From Botryotinia globosa (taxonomy: Eukaryota; Ascomycota; Leotiomycetes; Helotiales; Sclerotiniaceae), in contig RCSZ01000003.1 in the NCBI GenBank assembly GCA_014898425.1, positions 992,001 to 1,056,000 of the forward strand: a stretch of 64,000 nucleotides of DNA, written 5' to 3'. Below are positions 12,093-23,114 of the stretch, one piece after another (position 1 is the stretch's first letter; each line of letters starts with the position of its first letter). Position numbers and translations under genes: made by a program. Under the pieces are notes generated by a model. The model was not told the DNA's origin, did not search any database, and saw only the letters and a program-made list of their open reading frames with translations.

Positions 12093-13244
12093 CATAGACT
12101 CGACCCGGGCGCTGGGAATTTCTATCCTCAACCTCATTACCAGCCACACCAGCCTTATCAGTCCTCTTCCAATCAAAATCACCTGGATCCCAATCAAGAC
12201 AGACAACGATTCGGAGCTGGACCAACCCGGTACAGCAGTCCCCCTCTCGAACCATATGATCTCTCCTTCCCCACCAAGCTTGACTACAGTACATACACAG
12301 AAAACATTCAACGGTGAGATACCCCAAAAATGAGACTGGTCTGTCCAATATCTCTATCCCAAGGACCGGAGGGCAGATGGATCACAGCAATCGAAGATTT
12401 ACGCGTTTGCCATACCGCTTCCCAATCTTGCATGATGCAAAGTGTTTGTTCCGTAAGTCTCTTAACTCTGAAGCTCCCCCCAATTCTTTCTCCTCCCATT
12501 TTTTATATGTAACACGCAGCTAATTATAATTTACAGTGGAATCTATTAAACCCCGGCAAATGCCAATATAAGGACAAGTGTTTGAAAGAACATGTAAAAT
12601 GTATGTGTTGGGAACTGATGCGGAACGGCATTTGCAATGATGCAACGACTTCTCATCGTCAAATGCACGAACACGTTCAAGACATGGACTACCGAAGATT
12701 CCTCTTCGAATCGATTCACGGCCACGCCGCAAACCTTCGTTTCCCAGAAACACAGCAGATCCCACAATTGAAGGCCCATGAATGCTTGCTCCATGAGATA
12801 CAAGTGGTTAAGCAATAGTATCGCGAGATTTTTGATCTGAATATCCATCATTTCCCCACCCCATTCATCGCAATCCTTCAACGCCGCCCGTCTCAACAGA
12901 CCAAATTTCAACGACAAATTTTTCAGCAGATACAATCACAGCTGTACCATAGCAATGCTCAAGTTGAAAATGCAGACACTGAATCAACACAATTACAATT
13001 GAGAGTTGATAATCTACCGAGGAACATGAGCGATGACGAACTACGCAATTTTTTCTGCTTGTTTGGATCCCTTTCTTCATATTTTAGAACGGGAAATAGA
13101 GGGGCGAAAATCAAATACCGTGACTGGGAGAGTTGCTGGAACTGTATTGTTTGCATGAATGGCTACGTTCTAGGAAACTTGCAGATGACGGTGCGCTATC
13201 CAATCTCAGAAACTGCAAGAGTGCATGTTGTCACGCGTCAATAA
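12093..13244 (+). pseudogene. CCCH zinc-finger / RRM RNA-binding protein, 5'-truncated, with in-frame stop
   Basis: Probable RNA-binding protein. Exons 12093-12313, 12377-12452 and 12537-13244 join in phase. The first exon is Pro/Gln/Tyr-rich. The second and third junction makes a CCCH finger (Cys-x9-Cys-x5-Cys-x3-His, around VCS|WNLLNPGKCQYKDKCLKEH). The last part is an RRM (LRVDNLPRNMSDDELRNFF.., ending near MTVRYP). Two defects are seen. No start codon exists: the first exon begins after an AG just 7 bp right of the terminal repeat, so upstream exons are lost or lie beyond the element. A TAG at 12816-12818 interrupts the frame between finger and RRM, while the same frame stays open on both sides; CAG to TAG is the simplest origin and fits RIP leaking out of the neighbouring repeat. 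Confidence 0.75.
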
Positions 13245-14744
13245 CCATGCCTCCGAACCTTCCCGGATGTGCATTCCAATTTGCGGACATCGAAGGGATG
13301 CCACCTTTACCAAAACAGATAGTTGTGTTCCCATCGAAACTTGATGATAGTAGGATTGGTTAAATGTTGAGAGTGCCCTGTGGTGGCAGAATCAATATTC
13401 GAGACGAAGAGAAATTCAGTATAAATTCCTATATAAATTTTCTATACATATATTACAATATTAATAATATATTCATCACTGATGAATAGAGTATATCATT
13501 AGTGACGGATAGAATCGATACTTTTTGCAACCCGTTTGGTATTAACTTTAATAATAAAAAAGAAAACAAGAGCTTTGAAGCCTTAATATTGAGAATTATA
13601 AGGGAAGGGAATAGAAAGAAATGAATATAGAAGTTAGAAGGAGGAGGAGAATAAATATAAAAGCTAGAAGTATCACGATCACATACTAGAGCATATTATA
13701 GAGGTTAAATAACTAGAATAAGAAAGCTAAAGAGGAAAGAGATCCCTTAGGGATCTCTTTATCTCTTATATAATCGTCTTAGTTCAAGGCTAGCCTTGAA
13801 CTAAGATGTCACGTGACATTTGTCACAAGAAGGAAAAAGAATAAACAGAAGAACTAAATAGATTAACTGAAAACTTGAAAAGAAAGGAATTTCTATTCCT
13901 TACTATTTACTTTTAATTCATTCTTCAATTGAAAGCTTTATTATTATATTAAATAAGATAGAATACACTGAATATACTGAATATATTATATAGTATATAT
14001 ATAGTAATAAGCTATTAGAAATAATCCCTAATACTATACCTTTTAAAATAGATTATATGTATAATATAATAATAAAGCTTATAAATTTTATTATATTCAT
14101 TTATATAATAGAATATCAGGAATTTTACAATCTTATAAATATTATAAAAGAGTAGGTGATAGGGTCATAAAGAAGTTCTTTATATATACTATAAAAAAGT
14201 CATTATAATATAATACCTCGAAAAAAAAGGCTGTGTATAGCGTTATATAAAATATATTAAAAGTTGAGTGAAAACTAACTAGTGTTTTTAAGCTATAAGA
14301 AAAAGGATTATAAATATTAGCTATAAGAATATAGTATTATTTATAAAATTTAAATATTTTCTAATAAAAATCATAAATCTATTATTAAAATATTATAAGG
14401 ACAATTCGCTTTCCGGGGACATTCGCTTTCCTCGACTAGAAACTAGTCGGCCGTTTATAAGAGCCGACTATTAATATCAATATTTCAGAAACAACATGAT
14501 CTGAACTAGCACTTTTGACATTTGAGATATCAATACACGGAATGGTGCTATGTGGGGTTATTACCCTATAATCAATACTCTCTATTCGATCCTATCCTCT
14601 TGCTACAACTGCGCTTACCCTAACATCCTTGGCATATTTTCTGCTTAGATCATCTGCCACGACCCAGAGGAGAGTTGACTTCCAATATCCCGAGGTCCCG
14701 TGGGGAATAGGCAGCATACGTCAATCTTTCAGATTGTGTAACTT
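13245..14744. other. AT-rich intergenic block with several perfect hairpins
   Basis: No gene seen. AT content rises from about 13400 to 14400, suggesting old repeat sequence. Notable palindromes at 13736-13760, 13778-13805 and 14430-14470 are listed or discussed separately. A short GTCACGTGAC palindrome follows at about 13808. Confidence 0.5.
13736..13805. repeat. Two back-to-back perfect hairpins
   Basis: 13736-13746 pairs perfectly with 13750-13760 (11-bp arms AAAGAGATCCC, loop TTA). 13778-13805 is a perfect 28-bp palindrome: CTTAGTTCAAGGCT followed by its own reverse complement. They lie in an AT-rich block but have mixed composition, so they are not low-complexity accidents. Could be a solo LTR or element end. 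Confidence 0.7.
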
Positions 14745-16285
14745 TCACACATCTTTGAGTGGTTTTTGCGCTGCTTCTATCTTTATCTGGCTTTCGAGCT
14801 GCACACCTTGTGTTAACCCCTCTTCCCTCCTCTTGCCAGCCCCAGACCTCAAAACCTTCAAAGCAACATCTCTCGTCCCCTTTCTTTCCAAAATCAACTC
14901 CATTTCCGTTTCCATCTTCCAGTCTCTAGGATCGACACGACCATCAAAATGCGTCGGATGGCATACAAATCCCAGTGACCAGCCATCTACCCTTGGACTA
15001 GCTCTAGAGATATTTTCGAACAGCGACTTGTGGAGCGGGTAGCTGGGCTCCGTAGGCGAGAAGCGAAGAAGGTCAAGACAGCCTGGCTTGGCATATTTTA
15101 ATGTCCATAATTCTGGTAGTTCTGGTGGACATGTAGGTGGAGTGACGATGCGGACAAAGGAGGAGAATATGTGGGTATCTGAGGTGGATGACAGACAGTT
15201 TGAGAGTGGAATTTGGAAAATTTGGGGTTGGAATGCTCGAGTTGATGCGAGAGTTGCGTTTTGTGGAACGGCAGATATCTGATGTGGTTCGGGGAGTTTA
15301 AGTTTTGCGATGGGTGATTCTATGGCGGCTATTTCTTCTTCTACATCCCCAAATTTCAATTCTTGCATTTTCTCAATCGCCGGTTCTCTTTCTCCTGCTG
15401 CGTACTCATAGTCGGAGCATGTAAACAGAATCGACCACTCCTCAACGACCTCATCAAAAAGCGTAACATTCCACCCAAAACTATCAGAGAGAACGTATTT
15501 ACCACGACATTCACTTTGAGTGAAAAGGTGCATATATGAATTTTGGCGTACAGGGCATTTGAGTGAACGCACGAGACGGGTAACATTAGCGTATTCTGAA
15601 GAAGAGGACCAAAGACAGAACCCCTCGGTAAGCTTGCCTACTTGCGGACCAAGAATGCCTGCCGATGGAGGATCCTACGTGAGACCCACTTCATTATCAT
15701 TGATAATAGGATACACGATAGTTCGAATGCGGCGAGCGTCCAGAGTTTGATGACCAATTGTCTCTGCGAGGCTATGTAGCATGTCTCTTTCTGTACGAGC
15801 ACATTTTTACATAATGGACCAATTCTCAATCCATCTTATGGGGTCAGTGGGTATCCAGAGACCCCCGCTGAGCAATTTATCCGCTCCTTCCACTGTATGT
15901 TAAGGTTGACTGATACAATAGGCTGTGTTGAAGAGTAGGGTGTAAAATTTCTGGCCATCAGGGCAAATGGGGTTTTCTCTGGCGCTAAGATCTGTATTCT
16001 CAGTGATACTGAGACAGGGAGCGTGATGTTGTAAGAAGAGGGTAAGGACTGCACTAGAAGAACGGCGTATGGAGGTTCCTCATGTTTAGTGTAAATCGAT
16101 ACTTGATTGTTTGTGCCACTGTCAGTATTTATCGCGATTGGATTCCTGTGAGTATCGTTGGAGAAACGAGCCGCATCAGTAACCTCATGAGTAGGTAATG
16201 GCTGAGCTAGATTTGGTAAGGCACAACTAGAAACAGCAAGGGAGGTGATAGTAAGGACTATGGCTTTAAGTGATTGACACCACAT
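14745..16285 (-). pseudogene. Secreted hypothetical protein gene, broken by two stops and a frameshift
   Basis: Family not recognised. The N-terminal part (16285 to about 15895) starts MWCQSLKAIVLTITSLAVSS, a clear signal peptide, followed by a Ser/Thr-rich stretch with N-glycosylation sequons. At about 15891-15896 the coding look moves to another frame (LLSGGLWIPTDPIRWIENWS..), interrupted by TAA at 15807-15809 and TAG at 15675-15677 but otherwise open and protein-like through DPPSAGILGPQVGKLTEG to the final 275-residue segment ending at 14745. No intron of reasonable length can remove all three lesions. Both stops can arise from Gln codons by one C to T change. A different reading is two genes: a 149-aa secreted protein (15836-16285) and a 5'-truncated second one. 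I favour a single decayed secreted-protein gene. Confidence 0.55.
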
Positions 16286-17053
16286 GTTAGAACAATTGAA
16301 AATGTAATCAAGAATGAAAGTAAAAGAATGCTAATCACGACCAAAGAATTCCAATAGCCTGCTTAGAGTGGCCCACTAACACGAAGGCAGGCAAAAATGG
16401 CACATGATGCCGAATGTAACCTTACCTGTCCTATTTCGAACTAGGTACTTTTAACATTCGTGATTGGAAGACTTCTTGCATTGGTCAACTTTGCGCTTAT
16501 CTCTTGAAAATATTGAATACCGAACTCTGCACAGTCAGTCATTCCGTATCTCAGGGTAGCAAAGGAAAGATAGTTTGGAGAGGCGCACTGCTAGGCATAG
16601 ACGAGGCTTACGTGAAGAAGAGCAAAAGATCTAGAGCTCCGTTTTTGCGATCCAAAGTCGAACTTATAAAATGTGCTCTGATCAAATTGATTTTTTTAGG
16701 CAGTGATGGATAGGACGTCTGCATTGCTTCTCGTAGAAATCTTTACAACAGTATAATACTCCGAGACGATTCTTTCGGATGCGGTTAATCATAAAATTAG
16801 ACGTTGAAAGGGAAGGCAGATTAAATGCCGACGGATTTGCGTCGACTTATGCACAAATCAAATGTAGAAGGCGAGAACTTGCATCATACAGTATTGTAGA
16901 GATTGTTCAAATGGCCATTGTTGGTAGGGACATATTGGCGAACCAACAGTTGGTGCTGATTCTCCTATAAGTCTTGGGCTTTCGACGGATTTGATTTCAC
17001 TTATTTCATGCCCACGGTCCAACTATCTAAACAACGCCAGCATAAATTAAAAA
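16286..17053. other. Intergenic, no gene seen
   Basis: Divergent upstream regions of the broken secreted-protein gene and the broken P450. Short open stretches here do not look coding. Confidence 0.5.
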
Positions 17054-18697
17054 ATGGCGAAATTGTTGAATGCCCTGTTCCTGTTGATTATTGTTCTTCC
17101 AACAATTTACTGGCTGTAGGCAAAGATACAGGCTTGGTATACCAGAAATAAAGCCGGGTGCTCTTCTCCGGTCAAGTACAAACACCTTGATCGGATCTTA
17201 GGATTCGACCTACTCGCGAAGAAGATGAAGTACATAGAGGGCGGAAAGCTACTGGCTTTAAACGCTGAATTGTTCGCGAAACATGGAAAAACATTGCACA
17301 CAGTATTTTTTGGTAGAAATCACTGGATGACTATCGATCCTTTGGTTATACAAACTGTCGCCGCTACTCAAGCCAATAAGTTCGGAAGTGCGCCTTCGAA
17401 CCGTAAGCCAGCTGGACCGTTGCTGGGTGATGGCGCCTTTGCCACAGATGGGCATATATGGAAGAGCTCTCGAGAACTTCTCCAACCCGTCCTCAGTCGG
17501 TCACAAGTTTCTCAATTATCAGGGTTGGTATCTCACCTGCAACGCTTCCTCGAACGTATTCCTCATGATGGTTCTACGATCGACATCCAACCTCTCGCCC
17601 AGGGGCTTTTCTTAGATAGTTCCATGGAGTTTACCTTCGGTAAATCATCTGGTTCCCTCTCACCTTCCGAACAGTAGGTATATCTCCTTTATTCAACTGA
17701 TCTTATTGAAATATACTTACAGAACACGTACAACTACCGAAGCCAAACAGTTCTCAGAAAACTTTGTCGAGGGCCTTCGAGGAATGCGTAACAACTACAT
17801 GACAGATAAAATTTCATGGCTTGTTGGTCCCGACAAGAAATGGCTTGCTCAATGTGCCAAGATCAATGCTACCTTGGAAGGTTATATTGACGAAGAGATC
17901 AAGTTCCAAAAGCAGTCAAAATTGCCAGGTACATCATCCACCTCAAGCCTAATAATGGCTCATCGGGATACCAACATGTTCTTCTCAAAGAGCTTCTTAA
18001 AAAGTATCCGGACGACAAGACTCTCATTCGAAATGAACTCATGAACGTCTTTTTTGCAACTAGAGATTCAGTAGGAACTGTCACTTCTAGCATGCTTTGT
18101 CTCCTTCCTAGAAGTCCTGAAAGTTGGGGGAAATTGAGAGAAGAAGTTGCCGCTATCGCACATGAGCAAGAATTGACTTTTGAGTTTCTCAAATCCTTAA
18201 AATATATGCAAGCTGTGATTGACGAAAGTAAGTTGATATGGTATTTCAAAATAGACATTGAGATATCAGCTAACACATGCATAGCACTTCGACTAATTCA
18301 TCCTGTCGATCGAGCTTGGAGAACATGTTTATCCACTTGTATCCTCCCACGCGGTGGTGGGAAGTCGGGGAACGACCCTATTTTACTCCAACCAGGCGAC
18401 CAGATCGAGTTGATATGTGGCTGTATGCATAAGGACAAAGACATCTGGGGTGATGATGCATACGAATTCAAACCGGACAGAATGGTTCGACTTAAACACA
18501 GTTGCAAATTTATTTCATTTTCTGAAGGGCGTCGCACATGCCCGGCCCAGCAAAACCCATACACTGATATGGCGTACTTCTTGGTTAAGATGGTACAAGA
18601 GTTCAAGACCATCCATAATCGGGATGATTGCTTAGAGTACGTCGAGGAGTATGTGATGACCAAATCCCGTCGAAATGGAGTCAAAGTTGCATTCTAA
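17054..18697 (+). pseudogene. Cytochrome P450, CYP52-like, inactivated
   Basis: CYP52-type P450s hydroxylate alkanes and fatty acids at the ER membrane. Seen: an N-terminal hydrophobic anchor (MAKLLNALFLLIIVLPTIYWL), the segment LLGDGAFATDGHIWKSSRELLQP near helix C, a degenerate I helix (ATRDSVGTVTSS), the ExxR motif (ETLR), and a PERF-like FKPDRM. Introns at 17674-17722 and 18228-18284. Lesions: TAG at 17117-17119 (codon 22), with the frame open on both sides, simplest from CAG; and a one-base frameshift at about 17911-17931, where one more A in an A run would restore the frame. The heme-binding loop reads FSEGRRTCPAQQ, lacking the glycine normally two residues after the cysteine. Together these say pseudogene. 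Sure of the family, fairly sure it is dead. Confidence 0.82.
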
Positions 18698-19327
18698 GTC
18701 AAGTAAGGGTCTTTGGTCATCGGTAGACTATAACAACCTGTCCTGTACTTATTACCTGGCTGTATATAGATGGTATTCAATCAAGCACAACTTGGGAACC
18801 AAAGATCAGCGTTAACGTTAACGCTGTCTTAAAAGCTACAACATGACTGTTTGCAATCGTTTATTGGTGCGGCCGCTGAATTATGCTTACTAAGCTGGAC
18901 TGACACTCTCCACGTGACTGTAGTAGCCCCAATTTTGGAAATTCAGGGCACCTGATACGCTAGAGAAACACGCTACTTTAAGCACCGACATTCCGTGAAC
19001 ATGGCATGGGATCACCAGAGGGGCCGAGGAAAGCCAAAAATATCAAAATAATACTCGGTACGACGAGTACTGCCCAGGTGTAGGTAGAAACTATTATTTT
19101 AAGTTAATTCCATATCTGGCTGAATCCATCAGGAACCCCCACAGTTTGAATTGAACCCCTAATCAGGATTAGAATTCATATGTTGAATTGTTGATATATT
19201 CTCAGTCTCTCTTTACTTTCTTGTATAAATTCCAACTTCTATACACTCACTCACACAGCCTTCACGCCTTTTCTATACATCGTTCTTTGCCGCTACAGCA
19301 CGCTCGATTCCATGATATGATTGAGCA
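18698..19327. other. Intergenic with promoter of the GUP1 gene
   Basis: No gene seen. Contains a perfect 18-bp palindrome at 18808-18825 (AGCGTTAACGTTAACGCT). The pyrimidine-rich last 130 bp before the ATG look like a fungal promoter and leader. Confidence 0.5.
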
Positions 19328-21444
19328 ATGAGTATCTTCTCATATGTGCGGAGTATTTATGCTCTAGATACCATCGATACACGCTTCACGAATTCCTCTT
19401 CAACTCCATATGAAATTGATCCTGCTGCAGCAAAGTCAAAACGAGATGACTCGAAACCAGGCGAAGGGGTACGAATAGACAGTAATGGCAGACCAATTGC
19501 TCAGCCGTCGAGGTGGAATACTACAGAGTTTTATTTCTATTACTTCATCTTCTTGACGGTTGTGCCATACATGTTTTGGATCGCCTACGATGTGTCTAGA
19601 CGTTAGTATATGACTTGCTTCTCTGGCAAATGTAGATCTAACTGTTGTCCAGCTTCCGATCCTAATTACCATAAATACCAGCACCTTCTTTCTGATGGAT
19701 GGATTCCTGGGCGCAAGATTGTATGGGTTATTCGAAAAAATTGGCCATGGCAAATGCTAATTGAATGTAGGATATTTCGGATGCACAATATTATAACTTT
19801 CGAACCAACGTACCATATCTCGCGATTCTCGTCGTTTTCCATCCTCTCCTTCGACGAATTTATGAATTTCTCAGACCCATCTCTGCCCGAGTAGGATCGC
19901 CGAAACTAAACGGCAATAAAACATACATATCTGTGGCGGAAGGCAATGCGAGACTTCAACAACGTACCGGGTTTGACTTCATTTTTGCCTTCATATACCT
20001 CCTCGCTTTGCATGGATTTTCCGCTTTTAAAGTCATTGCGATAGTCTATGCAAACTACTGTCTGGCGACTCGACTTCCTCGAAAGTTTGTGCCTGTAGCA
20101 ACATGGGTTTTCAACATCGGTATATTGTTTGCCAACGAGCTCTCAGATGGGTACAGATATACATCAATAGCACAATATGTGTCTCCCAAGAATGAAGCCG
20201 GTTTCAAAGAAGGAGCTATGTTGCACAGCTGGGCAGAGTGGATGGATAGTTATTCGGGTATCATTCCCCGATGGGAGATTCTGTTTAATCTCACTGTCTT
20301 GAGATTGATTAGTTTCAATCTGGATTATTACTGGAGTTTAGAGAAAGGAGCTGGAAGTGCACTAGAGGTAGGTCATCATCAAAGTGCCGTCCGTATGCTC
20401 TCATCTAATACTAATGCGCAAAAGAAGAAGCAACTTGAACCTGCCAATCTTTCCGAGAGAGATCGCGTTTCGATGCCTGCGTCGGACAAGGACTACAATT
20501 ACCGAAACTACTTCGCATATGCGATTTATGCCCCTTTATATTTAGCAGGACCAATCTTCACATTTAACGATTACATTTCTCAGTCGAAATATCGCCCTGC
20601 TAGTATAGACAGTAAACGAACCTTTAAGTATGGTATTCGTTTCTTACTTTGTTTGTTGGCAATTGAACTTCTCCTACATTTCGATTATTGTGTGGCTATT
20701 TCTAAAGGCAATCCCAACTGGTCTGATTACACCCCAGCTCAACTGAGTTTACTCTCATACTTCAATCTCCATGTACTATGGTTGAAGCTTCTCTTACCTT
20801 GGAGATTCTTCAGACTTTGGTCTCTCATTGATGGAATTGACCCTCCGGAAAATATGCTTCGCTGTCTTTCCGATAACCCATCTACTGTTCAATTCTGGCG
20901 AAGCTGGCATCGCAGCTACAACCGCTGGATTATCCGCTACATCTACATCCCTATGGGAGGTTCTTCGTCACGAAATTGGAAAGCCCAAGTCCGATCAATT
21001 GTGAATTATCTCGTCGTTTTCACATTTGTAGCTTTATGGCATGATATAAGTCTCAACCTGTTGGTGTGGGGCTGGCTCATAGTTTTCTTCATGTTACCGG
21101 AAGTCATTGCTGGCATGCTCTTCCCAAGAAAGAAGTGGCTAAATGATCTTACATATTACAGAGTCATTTGCGGTATTGGTGCAGTGGCGAATTTGATGTT
21201 CATGATGATAGCAAACTTGGTTGGATTTGCAGTCGGTGTTGATGGGTTGAAGAGCATTATTTCTGGCATTTTCAAGGACTTTTCAGGTACGTTTTACTCA
21301 ATATTGACAAGGGTAATCCAACTAATCCAAAAACTAGGAATCGTTTTTCTGATTACGGCCTGGGGTGCACTTTTCGTTGGGTGTCAGGTTATGTTTGAAG
21401 TAAGGGAGAGTGAGCACAGAAAAGGAATTTTCCTAAGATGTTGA
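19328..21444 (+). CDS. GUP1: GUP1-type membrane-bound O-acyltransferase
   Basis: MBOAT-family ER membrane protein; the yeast member remodels GPI-anchor lipids and affects glycerol uptake and membrane order. Exons 19328-19601, 19653-19720, 19771-21286 and 21338-21444 give 654 aa. Seen: the conserved HLLSDGWIPGR segment across exon 2, HPLLRRIYE, many hydrophobic segments, the GPIFTFNDY segment, the MBOAT core FWRSWHRSYNRWIIRY, the conserved histidine in VALWHDIS, and a C-terminal VMFEVRE. Length and motif order match the GUP1 group. The last intron (51 nt, 21287-21337) is a multiple of three and free of stops, so an unspliced message would add 17 residues inside the last membrane region; removing it gives the better family match. 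Start is the ATG giving MSIFSYVRSIY. Confidence 0.9.
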
Positions 21445-21933
21445 AAATACTATTGAGGCCAATATCAACAATTGCAATTTTTTTTTCACACTTGAGCTTC
21501 TTTTGTGTCCTTGAGTTGTTGATTCTTTGATTCATTGAGAGATGTCTCGTGTAGTTCGAAACTGTTCTCTTTGAAATTCGATCTTTACCAGACAGTAAGG
21601 AATCTTATATCCCGCAGAAAAATCACAATTTCTATGGTCACTGGCACTTTCAATAATCGATATCGTTTCCTACACATAATCCAACGGGAGAAAATTTCCG
21701 GCTAAATCCATTAACTCCATAGGGGTACGATGCCACATGAAATGTAACATACTCATCAAATGATATATCCGTGGACTATAGATGAGTATCTGTACGTTTT
21801 TCTTGTCATTTAAAGTCGCAATGCCCCTTTGATAGTGAATACTCATCGAGTACTCATCTTAGTATTCCCACTCTACTTTGCGTCTCACAAATCACCTATT
21901 ATACAACTCCTCACATCATACTACTGCATCAAG
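21445..21933. other. Intergenic, promoter of the reductase gene
   Basis: No gene seen. A GATGAGTA-type motif recurs near 21780-21850. Confidence 0.4.
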
Positions 21934-23114
21934 ATGTCCACCTCCATTCTCGAAACCATGCATGCCATCATGCTCCGCAACCCCGGCCCTCCCTCCTCTC
22001 TCCAAATTGAAACAATTCCCACTCCCACCCCCCAACCTGGCCAAGTACTAATAAAAGTTCGGGCGTTCGGTCTTAGCCGCCCGGAAGTTTTTACAAGACA
22101 GGGTCACTCACCTATCGCGGAGGTTTCCCTCCCTAGAGTTTTGGGTATTGAATGTGTTGGCACTGTTGCTGCTGTTGTGGAGGAAGATGGTGCAGGGAAA
22201 GATGGATTGAAGGTTGGAGATAAAGTGGCTACATGTGTGGGTGGAATGGGCCGTGCTTTTGAAGGTGGTTATGCGGGGTTTTGTGTTTTGCCTAGGGGAC
22301 AAGTCGTGAGGATTGGAGTTGAAGCGGGGTTGGAGGAGTTGGGATGGGATGTTTGGGGTGCTTTACCAGAGATGATTCAGACTTCTGTGGGTCGTCTCTT
22401 GTGTGATCTTCTCTTAGTTCACGTGTTTCTTCTCTTTTTCTTTCCTTATTTATATCCTCATACGTGTGTGCTACCTATTGATGGTACTAACCACATCCCA
22501 ACAGTGGGGCTCTCTCTTCTCTTCCCTCAAACTCAAGAAAGACGACTTTCTCCTCATCCGTGGCGTAACTTCCTCGATCGGCCTCGCAGCCGCCGCACTA
22601 GCATCTCACCACGGCGCAATCGTCACATCCACCACTCGACAACCATCTCGCACCCAACTTCTTCTCGATGCAGGTGCCCATCAACGTCATCATCGATCCA
22701 CAATCCGGTCTCACATCTCCTACCACCGATATCCGTTTCGACAAAATCCTCGAACTAGTAGGTCCCACCACCCTGGATGATTCTTTCAAGCTGTTGAAAG
22801 CTGGGGGTATCATATGTCAAGCGGGTATTTGTGGCGGCAAATGGATCATGGAAAATTGGAATTCTTTTGCGGTGGGCGCGGGATACTTCACATCGTATGC
22901 GAGCAGTGTAGATAGATTTCTGGAAACACCTTTGGATAGGGTGGCGAGATTGGTTCAAGATGGGAAAATTAAAATCCCAATTAGAGTCTTTGAAGGGTTG
23001 GGAGAGATTCAGGAGACGCATAGGATTATGGAGATGGAGGGGACGGCGGGAAAGATTGTAGTGGTTATTTGGTGGTTGGAGCAGCAGCCATTGCTCAATA
23101 TATTGATAGATTGA
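21934..23114 (+). CDS. Medium-chain dehydrogenase/reductase (quinone-oxidoreductase-like), with one frameshift
   Basis: Zinc-independent NADPH oxidoreductase of the MDR superfamily, probably cytosolic. Exon 1 (21934-22386, 151 codons) carries the GroES-like fold: QPGQVLIKVRAFGLSRPEVFTRQG, PRVLGIECVGTV and VGDKVATCVGGMG. The intron 22387-22504 is removed in phase, giving QTS|WGSLFSSLKL. Exon 2 has the nucleotide-binding segment LLIRGVTSSIGLAAAALA, then DKILELVG. At 22682 one extra base shifts the frame: before it LLLDAGAH, after it NVIIDPQSG, which joined make the normal family wording. No intron can explain it. It is either a real inactivating insertion or an assembly error, since the rest of the gene is intact to the stop. 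The natural substrate cannot be told. Confidence 0.8.

Noticed and set aside
15638..15829. A 63-aa minus-strand frame with a hydrophobic stretch
   Set aside because: It overlaps the better coding frame of the broken secreted-protein gene and follows directly on that gene's shifted reading.
18808..18825. Perfect 18-bp palindrome upstream of GUP1
   Set aside because: Possibly a protein site, but a single short palindrome is not enough evidence to call an operator.
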